Below, piece after piece: positions 1-11,129 of a DNA stretch of 47,420 nucleotides. The notes beneath the pieces are model-generated. The model saw nothing but the letters and a program-made list of their open reading frames with translations, ran no database searches and was not told the origin of the DNA. The position numbers were made by a program, and so were the translations under genes. The stretch is from Emiliania huxleyi CCMP1516. Its lineage: Eukaryota > Haptophyta > Isochrysidales > Noelaerhabdaceae. Location of the stretch: assembly GCF_000372725.1 (NCBI RefSeq), contig NW_005197198.1:191876-239295 (forward strand). Reading direction: 5' to 3'. Position 1 is the stretch's first letter. Each line of letters begins with the position of its first letter.

Positions 1-117
1 TCGTTCTCGCAGGCGTATAAGACCAACCAACAAGAAATCTATCTAGTACGGCGGGATGTACCACCTCGCACCTGCAGCAAAGCGTTTTCCTACACCGCGA
101 ACCCCGCTACCTACGCC

Positions 118-973
118 CTACGCCAGCACGTACTTCGCAAAGAAGCCGATCGCATCCTTCATCACCGCCTCTACGTCGCGCCTGACCTTCTCGTCGGCCA
201 GGTCGCCGCGGCACGACCAGCCGTGCGACATGTCCGGGAACTCCTTGAACACGCAGTCGGCGCCCTTGGCGCTCGCCTTGAGCGCCTCGCCAAACTCGCC
301 GCAGGCGGACCACATCGGCAAGTCGTTGCCCGCGGGCGCGAGCAGGAACGGGCAACGCACCGACTTGAGCAGCGCCGCCGTGTCGCCGCCAAAGGCGAAG
401 CCCTCCAGCTGCATGGACGGGTGCAAGACCACGCCGCAGACGACGCTCGGCTCGACGGTCGACGCCCAACACGCGGGGTGGCCGCCGTAGCAGAAGCCAA
501 GCACGCCGATCTTGCTGCAGCCCTCTGCCTTGAGGAAGCCCAGCGCCGCCTCCACCTTGGGCCGCTGCGTCTCCCACGGAAACTGCTTGATCCAGTCCAT
601 GCTGAAGTCGCCGTCGGGAGGCAGAGCATCTCCGTCGGTGCCACCATCCAGCGCCGGCGCCAGAAACTTGCCGACCGCCACCTTGTAGCCCTGCTCTGAG
701 AGGCCGTCGGCGATGGCGCGGACGCGGCCGCCGTTCCACCCCCACACCTGCACGCCGCGGTCTCGAAGGCATTGGGGGAGGGAGCGGCGTGTGCGTCCGG
801 GCGCGTCAGAGGCGTCCGGGCGGGCGCACGTCTGGGCAGATGAGGATGCCGTTTGTGCCGTTTGTCGTGTTTGCGTACAGCTCGACGGCGCCCAGGTCGA
901 CGACGCGGCCGGTGGCGGTGTGTGTGGCCGCGAGGTAGGGCAGAGAGCCCACGGGACAGCAAGCCGACGTCAT
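118..973 (-). CDS. Dienelactone hydrolase family protein, two exons
   Basis: This encodes an alpha/beta-hydrolase of the dienelactone hydrolase family, about 257 aa, probably cytosolic and acting on lactones or esters; the substrate cannot be read from sequence. The start at 973 gives MTSACCPVGSLPYLAATHTA, which fits the N-terminus of eukaryotic members. Exon 1 (973-830) ends in ...LICPD. An 82-nt GT-AG intron (829-748) follows, and exon 2 (747-118) resumes with VWGWNGGRVRAIAD, so the family PD-(hydrophobic)-GWN motif is rebuilt across the splice. The nucleophile is the Cys of GFCYGG and the catalytic His lies in SHGW near the C-terminus, with the acid expected in between. Length is normal for the family. 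No further exons are needed. The 3' end lies close to the window edge, with no other gene beyond it. Confidence 0.88.
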
Positions 974-1064
974 AACTAACGAACACAGAGACAGCGCGCA
1001 CCGTTCGCTGCTCACGCTTTTACAACTTGCGGGAACACACAAGGAGAAAAACCGCCGCCTGAAC

Positions 1065-1428
1065 ATGGGCTGCAAGGCGCGCGGGCAGCCCAGCCAACCC
1101 TTCTCCCACAAGACCGGCCACGGCTACGTCAAGGCGCATCGCGGCTTCTACCACGACGCGATCTTTGTCAAGCGCAACAACTTCAACCTGCTTGCTGCTC
1201 CACGAGACGTTCGGCGGCGGCTTCTCGCCCACCGCCGTTCTCAAGCTGCGCCGCCTCGCGCGCAAAGTCGCGCGCGGCAGCGTTGACCGCACGGCCTACT
1301 CGCCCAAGTACTCGCTCTCTTTTATGTCCCACCATGCAGAGCGCATCTCTCTCTCTGTTGTGCGAGGCGTGAACCGCGCCATTCGCTCTCACCTGGCAAC
1401 CCTGTCTGCACGTCTCGCGCGCGCGTGA
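1065..1428 (+). mobile_element. Degenerate repeat-family ORF fragment (SHHAERIS-type C-terminus)
   Basis: Two overlapping frames (1065-1286 and 1165-1428) look like one coding fragment broken by a frameshift near 1190. The second frame carries HETFGGGFSPTAV, then LRRLARK, then MSHHAERISLSVVRGVNRAI and stops at 1428. The same ending (SHHAERISIASVKGVNRAI) recurs at about 23815-23925 next to the Penelope-like remnant, and partly at 24005. This marks it as the 3' coding end of a dispersed element. I do not recognise the enzyme. The following 100 bases hold further repeat sequence. Confidence 0.45.
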
Positions 1429-1458
1429 ACAGGGCTCCAGGCCCCAAATTACGTGTGA

Positions 1459-1495
1459 GTGTTAGAGTTGTTTGGTATTGCTAAAAATCTCTCTC
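1459..1495 (+). repeat. Dispersed repeat R1, copy 1
   Basis: A stretch of about 37 nt beginning gtgttagagttgtttggt and ending in CT repeats occurs again in reverse complement at 21748-21785 with nearly every base conserved. Copy 1 lies just 3' of the broken ORF fragment. Copy 2 abuts a CA repeat and dispersed repeat R2. Likely the end of a mobile element. Confidence 0.7.
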
Positions 1496-1924
1496 ACTCT
1501 CACTCTCTTACCTAGGTACAAAAAAATCGCAAACCGTCTGGGGCCCAAACCAAGACTCGGCTCAGAGTGTGTGTGTGTGTAAAGCGCCGTCGCAACTGCC
1601 ATGTCGGCAGGTTGTAGGCTGGTGCTCTCGCCCCGCTGGCGGCGCGGACCGGTGCCGCGGCTCCGAGCCCTCCTGTGGGCCCGCGGCGGCTCGCCGTCGC
1701 GGTGTCGGACAATGTGAACAGTCCGGATTCATCCCGGCGTGCCGCCGGTGGCGCTTCTTCGGCGAAATTTTGATCAAGCTCTTTGTCGACAAAGCTGTGC
1801 CCGAGGTCCTGCTGCTCGACTGCGCGGCGGAACCGGGCCCTGGATGCTGAGATGTGAGGCGCCGGCACCGGGGCTACGACGCGGGGCCATCTCCGGGCTG
1901 TCTCGGGCAATCTCAAAATTGGCG

Positions 1925-1930
1925 CCTCTC

Positions 1931-1968
<38 letters not shown>

Positions 1969-2372
1969 TGCTGGTGCAGATGCTGCTGGTGGTGCGGCGC
2001 GGCTCTCCGACTCGACTCGCTGCGCGCGTCGCGGGCATCTGAGGCGGCGGGCGGCGTTGCGGGCGGCAGCGATCGCGGCTCGACGGTGGAGGTGGAGGGT
2101 GGTGGCTGTGGTGGACCTTTGAGTTTATTTAATGGTCGAGTATTATTTAATTGCGGGCGGCGTCGGGCAGGTGCGCTTCTCTCTCTGGTGGTGGTGCTGC
2201 TGCTGCTGCTGGTGCAGATGCTGCTGCTGGTGCGGCGCGGCTCTCCGACTCGACTCGAAGCGCGCGTCGCGGCAATCTGACGCGGCGGGCGGCGTCGCGG
2301 GCGGCAGCGGTGGCGGCTCGCGGGTGGAGGTGGAGGCTGGAGGCGTGGTGGGTCTTTGAGTTTATTTCATGA
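1925..2372. repeat. Imperfect tandem duplication (about 238-bp unit) with CTG runs
   Basis: Two diverged copies of one unit lie head to tail, marked by gtgcagatgctgctg at about 1973 and 2211. Each starts with a CTG trinucleotide run (about 1927-1971 and 2197-2232), continues through gcggctctccgactcgactc and ends at gagtttattt. The open frames inside are short and unsupported. The flanks 1500-1924 and 2373-2640 hold no gene I can support. Confidence 0.75.
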
Positions 2373-2641
2373 TGGACTACGAGGAGTGGGGGTCAACAGG
2401 GAGGCAGGGGGTTCAACCAGGCGACGGAGGACCGTGGGCCATCGCGGGGACGGCCCGCCGGAGGCGGGTTCGATTGATCCGGATGGTCTCATCCGGTGGG
2501 TGGCACCGAGGCGTCTTGGACGCTCAGCTCTACCTTAGCTCCTGAGGGGCGCGTGGTTCTAACCACGTAGTAGGACTACAGGCCACCACAGACACCCTCC
2601 CCACTCCTCACGTGTGCACACTCCCTCACCCTCTCCTCTCT

Positions 2642-2642
<1 letters not shown>

Positions 2643-2690
<48 letters not shown>
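2643..2690 (+). repeat. (CT)n microsatellite
   Basis: An almost pure CT dinucleotide run of about 45 nt. The surrounding stretch 2373-3540 shows no credible coding exon. Confidence 0.9.
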
Positions 2691-2691
<1 letters not shown>

Positions 2692-3392
2692 CCTTGTCTG
2701 TGCTGTCTGCCTGACTCAGGCACTAATTCTGCCGATGCGTGATTGTGTGTGGGCTGCTCCGAGGGGGCCCTGTGCGATCCGATGGGTAGGGAGTGTCTGT
2801 GCCCGGGCGCGGTGTCCGGTGTGGAGTCCCCTTCTGATCCCGCCTGCGATGTTGGGTGTGAGGTTGTGGCGGCTTCGATCCCAAGGGGGGGAGCTGATCC
2901 CACTCAATAACCAACTCTCAGGGGCAGTAGGTGGGCGAGCCTCGAGCGCGCTCATCTCGATCGTCAAGGCGTCGCTACGCGCGGTCTTCCGCGGGGGGAG
3001 CTTCGTCGACGGGTGCGGGACCGCGGCGCAGCCAGTGCCGCGGCGAGGACTCCGGCTGTTTGCGGCGGGCGGCTTGCTGCTCGCTGCATGGCGAAAAACT
3101 CGTCTCGCCACACGCCAAGGGCTTATGCTCTGTCGAGACGTGAGGCGTATGCGCCCAGGAGGGGAGGGGGCATGTGAAACGACACTGCTAGAGATGCCTT
3201 TCGGGGCCCAGAGATAAAACTTCTGATTGATGCCATGCGTGACCTAGTAGTGTCCCCAGCTATGGGCGTGTCCACGTTGGAGCCAGGTGTGGTGTGGGCG
3301 CGAGAATAGCTCCGCCGTTCATGGAGGCAACCGATGCGAGTCGACTGGTGTGTGTCGTCGTGGTTTCGTATCAAGAATACTCACTCACACAC

Positions 3393-3410
3393 GGGGGGGG
3401 GGGGGGGGGC
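3393..3410 (+). repeat. Poly-G run
   Basis: An uninterrupted G homopolymer of about 18 nt. It is a likely place for length error in the assembly. Confidence 0.85.
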
Positions 3411-3559
3411 GGAGGGCGAGCCGCACGTAAAGGCGAGCGGTTGCTCGACCGGAGAACGATTCGTGAGCATTTCACGAGCATCATGATCGGCATTTTCACG
3501 AGCATCCTCGCCGGGGAGTCCGCGCGCCAGAGCTTCTCGAGTCCGACAGTCGGCATCGG

Positions 3560-4098
3560 TGCCCCTCATCCTCCCGACTTTTGCGGCGAGTGGCGGGCGC
3601 TTGACGGATTGGCAAACGCTTCTCGAGGGTTCCCAACCAAGAAAAATTTTTTTCTGTCAAGAATGAGGACCCGCCGGAAGCGGCGCCCACCCCTCTCAAG
3701 ACCCGTGGGGCGTCCATCTGCGACGGCTTCCCCCCGCTCAACCTGTCAAGGACCAAGCCGGGGGACGGCGGGCGAGCGGCAGCGCCCCTGCGCCTCCTCT
3801 TCCTCCCGGGTGACCGGGCCGTCGACCCTCTTCTCGGCAACCCGCCGAGGCACCCGGCGTGGCACACAGAGCTCCGCTCCATCCGGATCTCCGACTCGAA
3901 CGCGGTCGAGTCCGATCTCTTCTCCGTGTCAAGCGGCTACGCCGACTGGCAGCGCTCCTGCGCCTCCTTTTACCGCGCCGACTCCTCGCTGCTCGAGGTC
4001 GAGGAGGAGGTGGAGCGGGCGGACCAGGCGCTTGGCGACCCGTATTCTTACAGTCTGCCGCGCCGCCGCTATGCTCACTCGCCAAACCTTCACCCCTG
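3560..4098 (+). pseudogene. Decayed upstream copy of the receptor-family N-terminal exon
   Basis: Scattered frames resemble the N-terminal exon of the paralog at 14945-16159. CGEWRALDGLANASRGFPTK near 3578 matches GEWRANDRLTDASRVPTK. ISDSNAVESDLFSVSSGYAD near 3887 matches SSDSNAVESDIFSVSSVCAD. The frame changes between these parts and a stop lies at 4096-4098. A second version, DSKTAESISSDFASR, sits in the intact exon at 4249-4584, so this exon was duplicated inside the locus. It could instead be an alternatively spliced 5' part of the next gene; transcripts would tell. Confidence 0.5.
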
Positions 4099-4248
4099 AC
4101 CCACCTCCTGCGCAGCGGGCCCTGTCTGCCTGAACGCTCGCTCCTCGGCCGCTCCAGGTGCGCACCCGCCACCCCGCCACGGCGGAAAGACGCCTTGCGC
4201 TCGAGTGGGATCCGCCAGGCTGCTGGGCCGCCCCATGGCAAGGCCCAG

Positions 4249-7200
4249 ACATCCCTGCCCATCCTGGCAGGGTCCAAGATTGAAGCGGTGCCCAAGCCGC
4301 TGCCGGTTCCGCCAAAGACCGAGGTGGCGGAGGCGCAGCGAAGCGAGGCATCGCTGCGCTCCAGCCTCCTGCGGAGCTTGTCCTACAACACGCCACCGGC
4401 GTTGGAGGAGCTAGCGCGGGCCGCGGAGGTCCGCGCCACTCAGATCGCCGATTCGAAGACGGCCGAGTCCATTTCAAGTGACTTTGCCTCGCGGACACGC
4501 GCCACCTCCTTCATCTGCGCCGATTCTTCCACGCTCGAGGTCGAGCAGGGCGAGCTGGAGCGCGCGGACGAGGCGAGCAGCGCTGTCCTCTGCCGCGCCG
4601 CCGCATCGCGTATCGCTAACCCGTCACCCCTCTGGCCCTGGCTGCCTGCCGCACGGCCTGCCCCTGCCAAGCCACTCGCTTCCATCACTCATTGCGCCTC
4701 TTCCAACGTGCCTGACGGAAGCACGCGCCTGCCTTTCTGCAGGACGAGATCAACACGGCCGAGACGGACATGGCCTGCAGCTCTCCCTGGCCCCTCCTCA
4801 TGGGTGCCCTCATGGGGTGCTTGGGCTTCTCTGTCGTGGCGCTGTCGTGGAGTGGCTCCTCGGCCAGCAAGACTGGCCCCGACAAGGTCGACGGCCAGAA
4901 GCGCTCGAGGCGCGCCAAGGAGAACGAGGACATGGCACCGACTGGCAGCACCGCTGTTTGCCGCACTCAGATCTTCTACTTCTTCTGCTTTGTCGCAATG
5001 GTTGGCCTGTGCGGCGTGGCCTACGAGGCCTCGGCCGCGAGGTACACTCGGGGTGGCGGCGCCATGTCGGGTCTCCTATCCGTCGACAGCAGCGTGCTCG
5101 AATCGTGTCCCGCTGACGCTGCTGGGAAGGCCCGGAGGCTGGTCGAGACGGGCGTCGTCGGCGCGGGAGCCTTGCTGCTCGGCGGAATCGCCTCGCTCGA
5201 GCCAACCGCCGCACAAGTCCACGTGGCCGCCGCCGCGCTGCTCGTCGGCAGGGCTGCTGCGTCACCGCCGGTCGTTGGCAGGGCGGCCGCGGAAGATGCG
5301 TGTGACGAGTGCGTCGCGTGCAAGGTCGGATTGGGATGCTATCCCTACAATCCTACCGGAAATACGGGACCACCGAACGCTGAAGTGTGCATCATTGCTG
5401 GTGGCATTGATTGCTCCGTCTCATCGCCATCGCTGCCGCCGTACCCACCGTCGCCGCCGCTGCCGCCGCTTCTGCCACCATCGCCGCCTCTGTCGCCGCC
5501 GCCAACCTACGCCGCGAGCACCTTCACCGAGCTCCGGGACGCGGTCAACAACCAAACCGGCAAGCCTGGCGACCGCGTCGTCGAGCTGCCAGAGGGAGCC
5601 CGCCTTGAGTGGGCCGTCTGCTCGCAGCTGCGCGTGCACGTCGCGCACATGACGCTGCGGAGCGTGGGCGCCGGCGCAACCCTTGACGCCATGAGCTGCT
5701 CCCGCCACTTTGACGTCGCCTTTGGCGGCACGCTCGAGCTCGAGCGCGTGCACCTCGTCAACGGCGGCGCGCAGGCGAGCGGCGGGGCGGTCAAGGTGCG
5801 GCACGGCGGGACTTTGATTGCGACCGAGTCGTCGGTCGAGGGCTTGAGCGTGGTCTCGCTCGACGGCGCGGCGTACGGCGGAGCCATCGACGCCTCGAAC
5901 GAGATGGCGATTGACAAGGTGCTGGAGAAGCTGGGCTCAAGCAGCAGCATCGCCTCGGTCGCCTACTCGCCCGACGGGCGCCGCATCGCCACGGTCGGCC
6001 GCGACAAGGCGCTGCGCGTGTGGGACGCCTCGGACCTGTCCTCGCCGCTGCTGGAGAAGCTGAACGCACACAGCAGCACCATCGAATCGGTCGCCTACTC
6101 GCCCGACGGGAGCCGCATCGCCACGGGCGGCTGGGACAAGGCGCTGCGCGTGTGGGACGCCTCGGACCTGTCCTCGCCGCTGCTGGAGAAGCCGAACGCA
6201 CATAGCAGCACCATCGAATCGGTCGCCTACTCGCCCGACGGGAGCCGCATCGCCACGGTCGGCGACGACAGGGCATTGCGCGTGTGGGACGCCTCGGACC
6301 TGTCCTCGCCGCCTCTGGAGAAGCTGAACGCACACAGCGGCTGGATCTACTCGGTCGCCTACTCGCCCGACGGGAGCCGCATCGCCACGGTCGGCAGCGT
6401 CAGTGCGCTTCGCGTGTGGGACGCCTCGGACCTGTCCTCGCCGTTGCTGGAGAAGCTGAACGCACACAGCGGCAGCATCGCCTCGGTCGCCTACTCGCCC
6501 GACGGGAGCCGCATCGCCACGGGCGGCGACGACAGGGCATTGCGCGTGTGGGACGCCTCGGAGCTGTCCTCGCCGCTGCTGGAGAAGCCGAACGCACATA
6601 GCAGCACCATCGAATCGGTCGCCTACTCGCCCGACGGGAGCCGCATCGCCACGGTCGGCGGCGACAGGGCATTGCGCGTGTGGGACGCCTCGGACCTGTC
6701 CTCGCCGCCTCTGGAGAAGCTGAACGCACACAGCGGCTGGATCTACTCGGTCGCCTACTCGCCCGACGGGAGCCGCATCGCCACGGTCGGCAGCGTCAGT
6801 GCGCTTCGCGTGTGGGACGCCTCGGACCTGTCCTCGCCGTTGCTGGAGAAGCTGAACGCACACAGCGGCAGCATCGCCTCGGTCGCCTACTCGCCCGACG
6901 GGAGCCGCATCGCCACGGGCGGCGACGACAGGGCATTGCGCGTGTGGGACGCCTCGGAGCTGTCCTCGCCGCCTCTGGAGAGGCTGAACGCACACAGCGG
7001 CTACATCATCAATTCGGTCGCCTACTCGCCCGACGGGAGCCGCATCGCCACGGTCGGCGACGACAGGGCATTGCGCGTGTGGGACGCCTCGGACCTGTCC
7101 TCGCCGCCTCTGGAGAAGCTGGACGCACACAGCGGCGGCATCGCCTCGGTCGCCTACTCGCCCGACGGGAGCCGCATCGCGACGGTCGGCCGCGACAAGG

Positions 7201-8654
7201 CGCTGCGCGTGTGGGACGCCTCGGACCTGTCCTCGCCGCCTCTGGAGAGGCTGAACGCACACAGCGGCTGGGTCAGATCGGTCGCCTACTCGCCCGACGG
7301 GAGCCGCATCGCGACGGGCGGTGACGACAGGGCATTGCGCGTGTGGGACGCCTCGGACCTGTCCTCGCCGCCTCTGGAGAAGCTGGACGCACACAGCGGC
7401 GGCATCGCCTCGGTCGCCTACTCGCCCGACGGGAGCCGCATCGCCACGGTCGGCAGCGTCAGTGCGCTTCGCGTGTGGGACGCCTCGGACCTGTCCTCGC
7501 CGTTGCTGGAGAAGCTGAACGCACACAGCGGCGGCATCGCCTCGGTCGCCTACTCGCCCGACGGGAGCCGCATCGCCACGGGCGGCGGCGACAAGGCGCT
7601 GCGCGTTTGGCCAATACCTTACTTGTACCTGCAGAGTGACCCTCAGCTCCCGCCCCATGTTGAGTTGACATCCGTCACACTCGCACGTTGCGCCGCCGTC
7701 GGCTACGAGCGCGCGAGCGGCGGTGGGCTCTCGTTGCGATCTGGCGGTCACGCCCTGACCGCCTCCACGATCACAGCGTGCGCGGCCACCTCCAGCGCCT
7801 CGGCATCGGGCGGCGGACTCTTTGTCCGCGCCGCGACGTTTGCCATCCAAGGCGCCGCTTTCGTCGACAACGACGCCACCGTCGGCGCTGCCATCGCATA
7901 CGAGTCTGGCCCGACCTTTGACGCGGTGTCGACGCTGAGCAGCACGCGCTTCGTGGGAAACGGTGCGAGCACCGTCTTCTTTCCCGCGTCCATCACCTGG
8001 GAGTGCAACCTCGGTCAGTGGTCGCCACCGATGGGCGAGGTCACTGGCGACTTTGAGGGCTGCGCTGAGACCTGTCGCGCCGGCGTCTACGGTAACACCA
8101 GCGATCTCACCTCTGCCCGCTGCAGCGGCGACTGCTGGAAAGGCCACTTTTGCCTCGACGGCGCAGTGACACCGACGCCCTGCGCAGCGGGCTTCTACAT
8201 GCCTGTCACGGGCGCAGCAAGCGCCGAGTCGTGCATCCCGTGCTCTCCAGGGCACAGCCAGTCCAATCCTGGTGCGGACAGCTGTGACGCCTGTCCGGCC
8301 GGCACATTCGCGAACCTGCTCAACGCGACAAGCTGTACGGCTTGCCCCTCGGGAAGCTTCTGCCCGGACGAAGGCACCGTTCAAGCGCTCGAGTGTCCTG
8401 CGGGCCGATACCAACATGAGACGCGTCGGACCGAGTGCACACAGTGCCCCCCCGGCCGATTCCAGCCAGAGCGTGGGCAAACCTCATGCGACAGGTGTGA
8501 CGCGGGCGGGTACTGCGATGATACCAAGGACTGCATTGGCGGCACCTGGACGTGTCGTGATGAACTGCCGAAAAGTACTATTTGCGGCTATTGCTCAAAA
8601 CTTCGGGAGACAAGGCCTACATATTATGACTGCATCCATGCGTCTGGTGCATGA
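4249..8654 (+). CDS. Receptor-like protein: Pro-rich linker, beta-helix interrupted by 13 WD40 repeats, Cys-rich repeats (gene A)
   Basis: The best model is exon 4249-4584, a 158-nt GT-AG intron (4585-4742) and exon 4743-8654, both phase 0; further 5' exons are possible. In order: a low-complexity acidic N-terminus; hydrophobic segments LLMGALMGCLGFSVVAL and FYFFCFVAMVGLCGVAY; a Pro-rich linker (about 5427-5505); beta-helix-like coils with GGTLELERVHLVNGGA; 13 WD40 repeats (5925-7612); resumed coils (SGGGLSLRSGG); then ephrin-receptor-like Cys repeats of the CPAGTFANLLNATSC type. The array sits inside the beta-helix, which restarts in the same style after it. The product ends at 8654 after only a few Cys repeats, without the membrane helices or TIR domain of the downstream paralog. 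It may be a secreted or N-terminally anchored ectodomain, or a truncated gene. Confidence 0.72.
5925..7612 (+). repeat. WD40-coding array, 13 repeats of 132 bp
   Basis: Thirteen consecutive 44-residue units share SVAYSPDGSRIAT and ALRVWDAS; the ninth is one residue longer. Repeats 3-5 and 6-8 form a duplicated three-unit block with a 396-bp offset (for example 6331 and 6727), and units 4 and 7 are identical in protein. Differences concentrate in three places: the two or three residues after AHS, the V/G before the next Gly, and the three residues before ALRVW (RDK, WDK, DDR, GDR, SVS). Confidence 0.95.
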
Positions 8655-9169
8655 GGGCTGTGGGTCGGGACATTTCACGGTCGGTGGCGCCGATATTGAC
8701 CTCCGTAAAGCCCTCGCAATCGCTCGGTACGGGGCCACCGGGAGTGCTCTCGAGCCCTACACCGCGGAGCATCACGAGCCGGTGTGCGCTTGAAGACCCG
8801 AGATAAGTGCGGTCTGGGACAGCTCAGGCTTGCTCCTGATGGGCCTAGGCCAGGAGAGCGACAGAGAAGGCGAGCTGGTGAGCTGGTAATCCATCGCAAG
8901 CGACGTAGCGACCCGGAGCGCGCAACCGCGCATCTCGCCGCCGCGGGGCTCCGACTGGTTATCTAGACCTTCCTTCTTCCTCCCTGTTCCTTCCTTTTCC
9001 CTTCCCATCTCTTCCCGGCCTCCGGCCGGCGCCTGCGGCGCCGTTCTTTTTTTTTCCTTTTCTGGTAACACTGTAAAAAAAATGCCGATTTTCGCGTCAG
9101 TGGCGGCCAAGACAGAAACAGCGTGCTACTGTCTTGGGTGCTGGAGGCGCCCCTGATGCCACTGGACTC
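8655..9169. other. Intergenic, no supported gene
   Basis: I see no credible exon. There is a pyrimidine-rich stretch at about 8965-9060 containing a GC-rich hairpin (ggcgcctgcggcgcc). Confidence 0.5.
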
Positions 9170-10030
9170 ATCCGAGCCGGCGGCGCCTTCGTCCGGGCCC
9201 ATGACCGGCACGCCATCTCGATTTCCACTCGCCCGACGCGCTCAGTCTCCGCTGCCGGCTGCCGCAAGAGCGGCTGGCTAACGACAGCGTCAAGAACGTC
9301 TTGAGTGTAACTGTGTACGTGAGATCGGTCTTGGTAACAAGCACGGTCGGTCTATCGAAGCGATGCACTCGTTTCCGTTGCCCTCGGAGCTTGACACGAA
9401 GCTCAGCGCACCCCGCAAAACAGGAAGAGCCGTCCGGCAAGAAGAGCTCGACAGGGAGCGAGAACCGTTAGAGGTGCTCCGAGAGTTATCAAGACTCCGT
9501 CATGACGCGGTAAGATCACTCCAAAAATGACCGCGCAGATGTCGGATCTCGTTGAGATATCTTGCAAAATCTGCTCTTCCCGAGCCGGCAGCACGCAGAG
9601 AGTCGCAGAAAGGCTACGAGTGCTCGACGAGTTTTGAGACCTGCGCGGTCAAACCTGGGGGGAACTGACCGCACCATGACGGACGTCCGAAACCTGCGTG
9701 AGCACCTTTGACGGTTCTCGCTCCCCATCGAGCTCTTCTTGCCGCACGGCTCTTCCTGTGTGCCGGCACAGAGCTCCGTGCAAGCCGTCCAGCGAGATAG
9801 GAACGAGTGTATCGCTTTGACGGATCGACCGTGCTTGTTATCAAGACTGATATGACGTACACAGTGACACATCAGACGACACATATTCTCTCACCCGGCG
9901 GGCCGCCAAAACGCTCTCGACGAGAGCCACAAGAAGCCGTCCGCACAGCAAGCCGGTGGAGGCCGAGCGCGCGGAATCGATGATGGCGTGCCGGCCGTGG
10001 GCCCGGACGAAGGTCCTGGCTCGAAAACGC
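9170..10030. repeat. Large imperfect inverted repeat (about 400-bp arms)
   Basis: The left arm (about 9170-9565) and the reverse complement of the right arm (about 9625-10030) align along their length. Paired landmarks are the stretch reading ttcgtccgggccca (about 9187) and its partner near 10010, aacaagcacggtcg (about 9338 and 9835), and aggaagagccgt near 9421 with its partner near 9750. Substitutions and small gaps are spread throughout, with a spacer of about 60 nt. Frames in both arms read QEEP(S/C)GKKSS(T/M)GSENR, so the ancestor may have been coding. It lies between the two receptor paralogs. Confidence 0.75.
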
Positions 10031-10399
10031 GAGCAGAGGCCGCCGTGTGGGGCCACGGCGAGCCTCGGAGAGAAAGGTCAGCACCGTATCTCACGCGGTC
10101 GGTTGGGTAGAGCGCCTTGAGGCATTTTTTTTGAGCTTAGCCTTCGATGACGGAAACAAAGCAAGGCGGGACATGGCATATCGCTCTCGGGCCCACAGAC
10201 ATCGCCCCACCCCGGCCGGGAGAAAGGGGAGTGACAGTTTGGGACGGCGACAGCCCGAGTATGTTGAGTCCTGGCTCAACAACGCAGGTTTCAAGAGGGG
10301 GTGGTCCGGCTCACAAGTCCGGCTCACGCGCCTCGAGCTGACCGATCTACCGCACTGGTCACTTCCGCCCCCTCGCTCCCAACCCACCCACCTCGCCTC

Positions 10400-10490
10400 G
10401 GGCCGCGCCGCGCAATCTCGGGCGATCTCGCGCTATCTCGGGCGATCTCGGGCCGCGCCGCGCTATCTCGGGCGATCTCGGAGCGTCGCT
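10400..10490 (+). repeat. Minisatellite of the gatctcggg type
   Basis: Repeated atctcgggcg and gccgcgc units. The same gatctcggg word forms the short repeat inside the intron at 37943-38010 and appears near 42150. The region 10031-11130 otherwise shows a CT-rich tract (10925-11035) and no supported gene. Confidence 0.6.
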
Positions 10491-10734
10491 CGCGCGGCGT
10501 CACACCTGCTCAAAAAGGAAGGAGGTTGGAGGCAGGAGGTCACGCCCCATCCAGAGCGCCGTCGTCGCCGGGTTTTTGGCCCCCGGGTCGTCGCCCGACG
10601 GTTGCTGCGCGGGGCAGCAGACCATCGGACGGCGCGACGACGCCCCGTCCGGCACGCTCCCCCCTCCACTCGGCTATTGCCGCACGAGCGCCCTCAGCGG
10701 CGGAATTTTTCCCTCGCGCTTCCTTGGGCCCCCG

Positions 10735-10925
10735 GCAACGCCGACGGACTTCCCGTCCCCCCACCTGCGCCGCAATCACCGCCGTGCTTGTCGGCGCTGC
10801 GCCCCTTGGCGCCTGTGCATGTCCCGCGTGCCCGCCCGCCAAGGCTGGTGCCAAGGCCAACTCAACTGCCAAGGCTGGTGCCAGGGCCAAATCAACTGCC
10901 TGGCTGGTGCCAAGGCTCAAAGGCT
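10735..10925 (+). repeat. Dispersed repeat R3, copy 1
   Basis: Contains gctgcgccccttggcgcctg and three gctggtgccaaggc-like words. A diverged reverse-complement copy lies at about 22370-22560. Confidence 0.7.
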
Positions 10926-11129
10926 CTCCTCTCTCTCTCTCCTCCCTCTCTCTCTCCCTCCCTCCCTCCCTCTCACCCCCCCCCCCTCTTCTCTCCTCTC
11001 CCCCTCCTCCTCTCTCCTCTCTCCTCCTCTGATCTACGTTTGCCGACTTCGGCCGTCGGCCTCTCGATGGTCGAGTGGCTTCCGGATCGAATCGGCGACT
11101 ATGACCCTTATAATTTTTTTCACACCTGA

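Noticed and set aside
2380..2545. tRNA-like words (ggttcgatt; gctctacctta on the other strand)
   Set aside because: The T-arm-like and D-arm-like words lie on opposite strands and no cloverleaf can be folded.
5937..8480. 847-aa open frame on the minus strand
   Set aside because: It is the antisense shadow of the WD40 array: the 132-bp period keeps the reverse frame open. Its sequence is a repeated Arg/Gly/Val-rich string with no domain.
10047..11129. 360-aa plus-strand frame
   Set aside because: It runs through minisatellite, repeat R3 and CT-rich sequence. The composition follows the repeats, not a protein family.
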